DNA of 14,841 nt, taken from NCBI GenBank assembly GCA_005883905.1, contig VAYD01000005.1, positions 1 to 14,841 on the forward strand. Reading direction: 5' to 3'. Origin of the DNA: Actinomycetota bacterium. Its GTDB lineage: Bacteria > Actinomycetota > Thermoleophilia > Solirubrobacterales > Solirubrobacteraceae. Of this stretch, positions 13,373 through 14,841 are shown piece after piece. Made by a program: the position numbers and the translations under genes. Positions within the stretch are counted from its first letter, which is position 1; every line of letters starts with the position of its first letter. Below the pieces are notes generated by a model. It ran no database searches, was not told where the DNA came from, and was given only the letters and a program-made list of their open reading frames with translations.

Positions 13373-14406
13373 CGAGGGCCGTGTTGGCGTCGGTGCTGGC
13401 GCTTGCCGGGCTCATGACCTGTGCAGGCGACAACGGGCGCTATCCGGGTCTGCACGTGGCCGGCAATAAACTTGTGGATCGGTACGGACATGCGATCCGC
13501 CTGCTCGGCGTGAACCGCGCCGGTGCCGAGTATGCGTGCCTGCAAGGACATCCGCCGTTGGGTGGCCCCGCCGACAGGCGAGCGATCGCGGCGATGACTG
13601 CGTGGCGGATCAACGCCGTCCGCGTCCCACTCAACGAGCAATGCTGGCTAGGGATCAATGGCGCTCCCGCCGGCTACAGCAAGGCTCACTACCGGGCAGC
13701 GATCAAGCGCTACGTATCTCGACTTCACCAGGCCCACCTCTACGTCGTGCTGGATCTGCACTGGAGCGCTCCTGGCCTCACGAAGGCACAGGGGCAGCAG
13801 GCGATGGCGGACTTCGACCACGCGCCCGCCTTCTGGCGGTCGGTCGCCCGCACGTTCAAGCGCGACCACGCCATCGCATTCGATCTCTACAACGAGCCGC
13901 ACGACATCACGTGGAAGTGCTGGCGCGACGGCTGCAGGCTGGACGAGGGCTGGCGCACCGCCGGCATGCAGACACTTGTCGACGCGGTGCGCTCGACAGG
14001 CGCCGTTGCGCCGATCATCGCGACAGGCATCGACTGGGGCAGCGACCTGTCGTCCTGGTCCAAGTACAAACCGGACGATCCCACCGATCAGCTGGCGGCA
14101 GGTCTTCACGTCTTCGACTTCGCCGATTGTGCATCACTCGGCTGCTGGAAGAGCACGGTTGCGGGGGTCGCCCGGAAGGTTCCGGTGGTCGCGACCGAAT
14201 TCGGTCAGCGCGACTGCGCAGCGGCGTTCATGGAACGCTTCATGGACTGGGCCGACGCTGCCGGCGTCTCCTACCTCGGCTGGAGCTGGAACCCGTTCGG
14301 CTGCGCCGGTCCCGCACTCGTCGATTCCTGGGACGGTCGCCCGACGCCGGCAGGCCGGCAGCTGCGCGCGCGCCTGCTCAGGCTGGACGCGAGCAGGGTC
14401 CGATAG
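13369..14406 (+). CDS. GH5 glycoside hydrolase (cellulase-like), secreted
   Basis: 345 residues from GTG 13369 (GTGA overlap with the synthase gene). A short N-terminal signal (hydrophobic about 5-17) ends in LMTCAGD, which only partly fits a lipobox, so either a lipoprotein or a secreted enzyme is possible. The GH5 barrel shows RLLGVNRAG, INAVRVPLNEQCW, VVLDLHW, FDLYNEPH with acid/base Glu176, HVFDF, and VVATEFGQ with nucleophile Glu277, then LGWSWNPFG. The family cleaves internal beta-1,4-glucan or mannan bonds. Placed directly after a processive synthase, it recalls the endoglucanases found in cellulose-synthesis operons (there usually GH8), which edit the nascent polymer. That role is inferred from position; a free-living cellulolytic role cannot be excluded. 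Confidence 0.92.
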   Translation: MTRAVLASVLALAGLMTCAGDNGRYPGLHVAGNKLVDRYGHAIRLLGVNRAGAEYACLQGHPPLGGPADRRAIAAMTAWRINAVRVPLNEQCWLGINGAPAGYSKAHYRAAIKRYVSRLHQAHLYVVLDLHWSAPGLTKAQGQQAMADFDHAPAFWRSVARTFKRDHAIAFDLYNEPHDITWKCWRDGCRLDEGWRTAGMQTLVDAVRSTGAVAPIIATGIDWGSDLSSWSKYKPDDPTDQLAAGLHVFDFADCASLGCWKSTVAGVARKVPVVATEFGQRDCAAAFMERFMDWADAAGVSYLGWSWNPFGCAGPALVDSWDGRPTPAGRQLRARLLRLDASRVR

Positions 14407-14446
14407 CTGGAATCGCGGTGGAACACGCGCCGGACACGATCGCGCC

Positions 14447-14731
14447 ATGCGCTGCCCACAGTGTGGAGCCGAGACGCCGGACACAGAGTGGAACTGCGTC
14501 TCCTGCCGGATGAACGTCTACTGGGCGAGCCAGCACTACGACGATCTCGCCCGGATCCGTGAGCAGCAGGGGCTGACCCCGAGTCCGCCGACGCCGAGTT
14601 TCCTGATCCACGTGCACGAGCGCGCGATGAACGAGCGCGCCGACCGGGGCGGCCGAGTCGAGCACAAGGTGCGGCAGCTCGCCCGCCGTGCGATGCGCAC
14701 GGGGAGTGGAACTTCCCTGGAAGACCCCTGA
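14447..14731 (+). CDS. Small zinc-ribbon protein
   Basis: 94 residues from ATG 14447, 40 bases after the GH5 stop. The N-terminus is a zinc ribbon, with CPQC (Cys3, Cys6) and CVSC (Cys17, Cys20) spaced 10 residues apart. A helix with VYWASQHYDDLARIREQQGL, a Pro-rich hinge (TPSPPTPSFL) and a basic C-terminal helix (VEHKVRQLARRAMR) follow. No signal or membrane segment is present, so it is cytosolic. The ribbon plus basic tail could contact nucleic acid or protein partners, but no function is assigned. Third-position GC is strong through the frame, which supports real coding. It may belong to the preceding cluster or be independent. Confidence 0.78.
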   Translation: MRCPQCGAETPDTEWNCVSCRMNVYWASQHYDDLARIREQQGLTPSPPTPSFLIHVHERAMNERADRGGRVEHKVRQLARRAMRTGSGTSLEDP

Positions 14732-14841
14732 TTCACGCTGGGACGAGATGCTCCTGTCGCTGCAAAGAACCGACCGGGATGCGCTGACCCAAGGCTGCGG
14801 GCCGGGGGCGGGCTTGGCGTGCAGCGTCGGGATCATGGCCT
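14732..14841. other. Unassigned right edge
   Basis: These 110 bases hold no gene I can support. Weak complementarity (CCAAG at 14789-14793 and CTTGG at 14813-14817) flanks a G-rich loop but has no following T-run, so it is not called a terminator. An ATG at 14835-14837 could begin a further rightward gene beyond the window. Confidence 0.4.

Noticed and set aside
14789..14817. Intrinsic terminator at the right edge
   Set aside because: The stem is only five base pairs around a long G-rich loop, with no T-tract after it.
14378..14836. Leftward open frame over the zinc-ribbon gene
   Set aside because: The rightward frame has a clear Cys4 zinc ribbon and coding-like third positions; the leftward product shows no domain.

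Overview
The window is very GC-rich, with a strong preference for G or C at the third codon position. Genes are tightly packed and several junctions share stop/start bases. Together with the protein families present, this points to a high-GC actinobacterium, probably of the Thermoleophilia/Solirubrobacterales type; that placement is inference from style and has not been tested against a database. Almost everything here concerns making, exporting and trimming cell-surface polysaccharide. No rRNA, tRNA, CRISPR array, insertion sequence or convincing intrinsic terminator was seen.

Layout. (1) Positions 1-86 hold the 5' end of a leftward glycosyltransferase gene. It is divergent from a rightward pair at 161-2826: a WecG/TagA/CpsF-type glycosyltransferase and a large multi-pass membrane protein. 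(2) A leftward five-gene cluster runs from 6657 down to 2819: a lipoprotein-type GH10 endoxylanase, an ABC-2 polysaccharide/teichoate exporter permease (Wzm/TagG type), its ATPase (Wzt/TagH type), a small C-terminally coiled-coil protein, and a GT4 glycosyltransferase. Junctions are a few bases apart or overlap. The last gene meets the rightward membrane-protein gene tail to tail, with an 8-base overlap of the two 3' ends. (3) A divergent intergenic segment around 6644-6780 carries a 16-bp direct repeat and a related inverted copy. (4) A rightward cluster runs from 6781 to 14406: a membrane protein with a peptidoglycan-binding domain outside and a degenerate serine-recombinase-like domain inside; a BTAD/AAA-ATPase regulator; a processive-type GT2 fused to a GT-C (PMT-like) domain; and a GH5 cellulase-like enzyme. 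All three junctions are GTGA start/stop overlaps, so the four genes look translationally coupled. (5) A small zinc-ribbon protein lies at 14447-14731.

Two genes in the rightward cluster are broken by frameshifts as written, near 9467 and near 10828. Either the assembly has base errors or the cluster is decaying. The GT2 gene also carries a recent tandem duplication of a partial GT2 N-terminal half-domain upstream of the real one.

The most interesting unit is the rightward cluster. It could be a polysaccharide synthase with its own endoglucanase, placed behind a wall-sensing membrane protein and an ATPase regulator. The neighbouring export cluster also starts with a glycan hydrolase (GH10), so each of the two surface-glycan clusters carries an endo-acting hydrolase.
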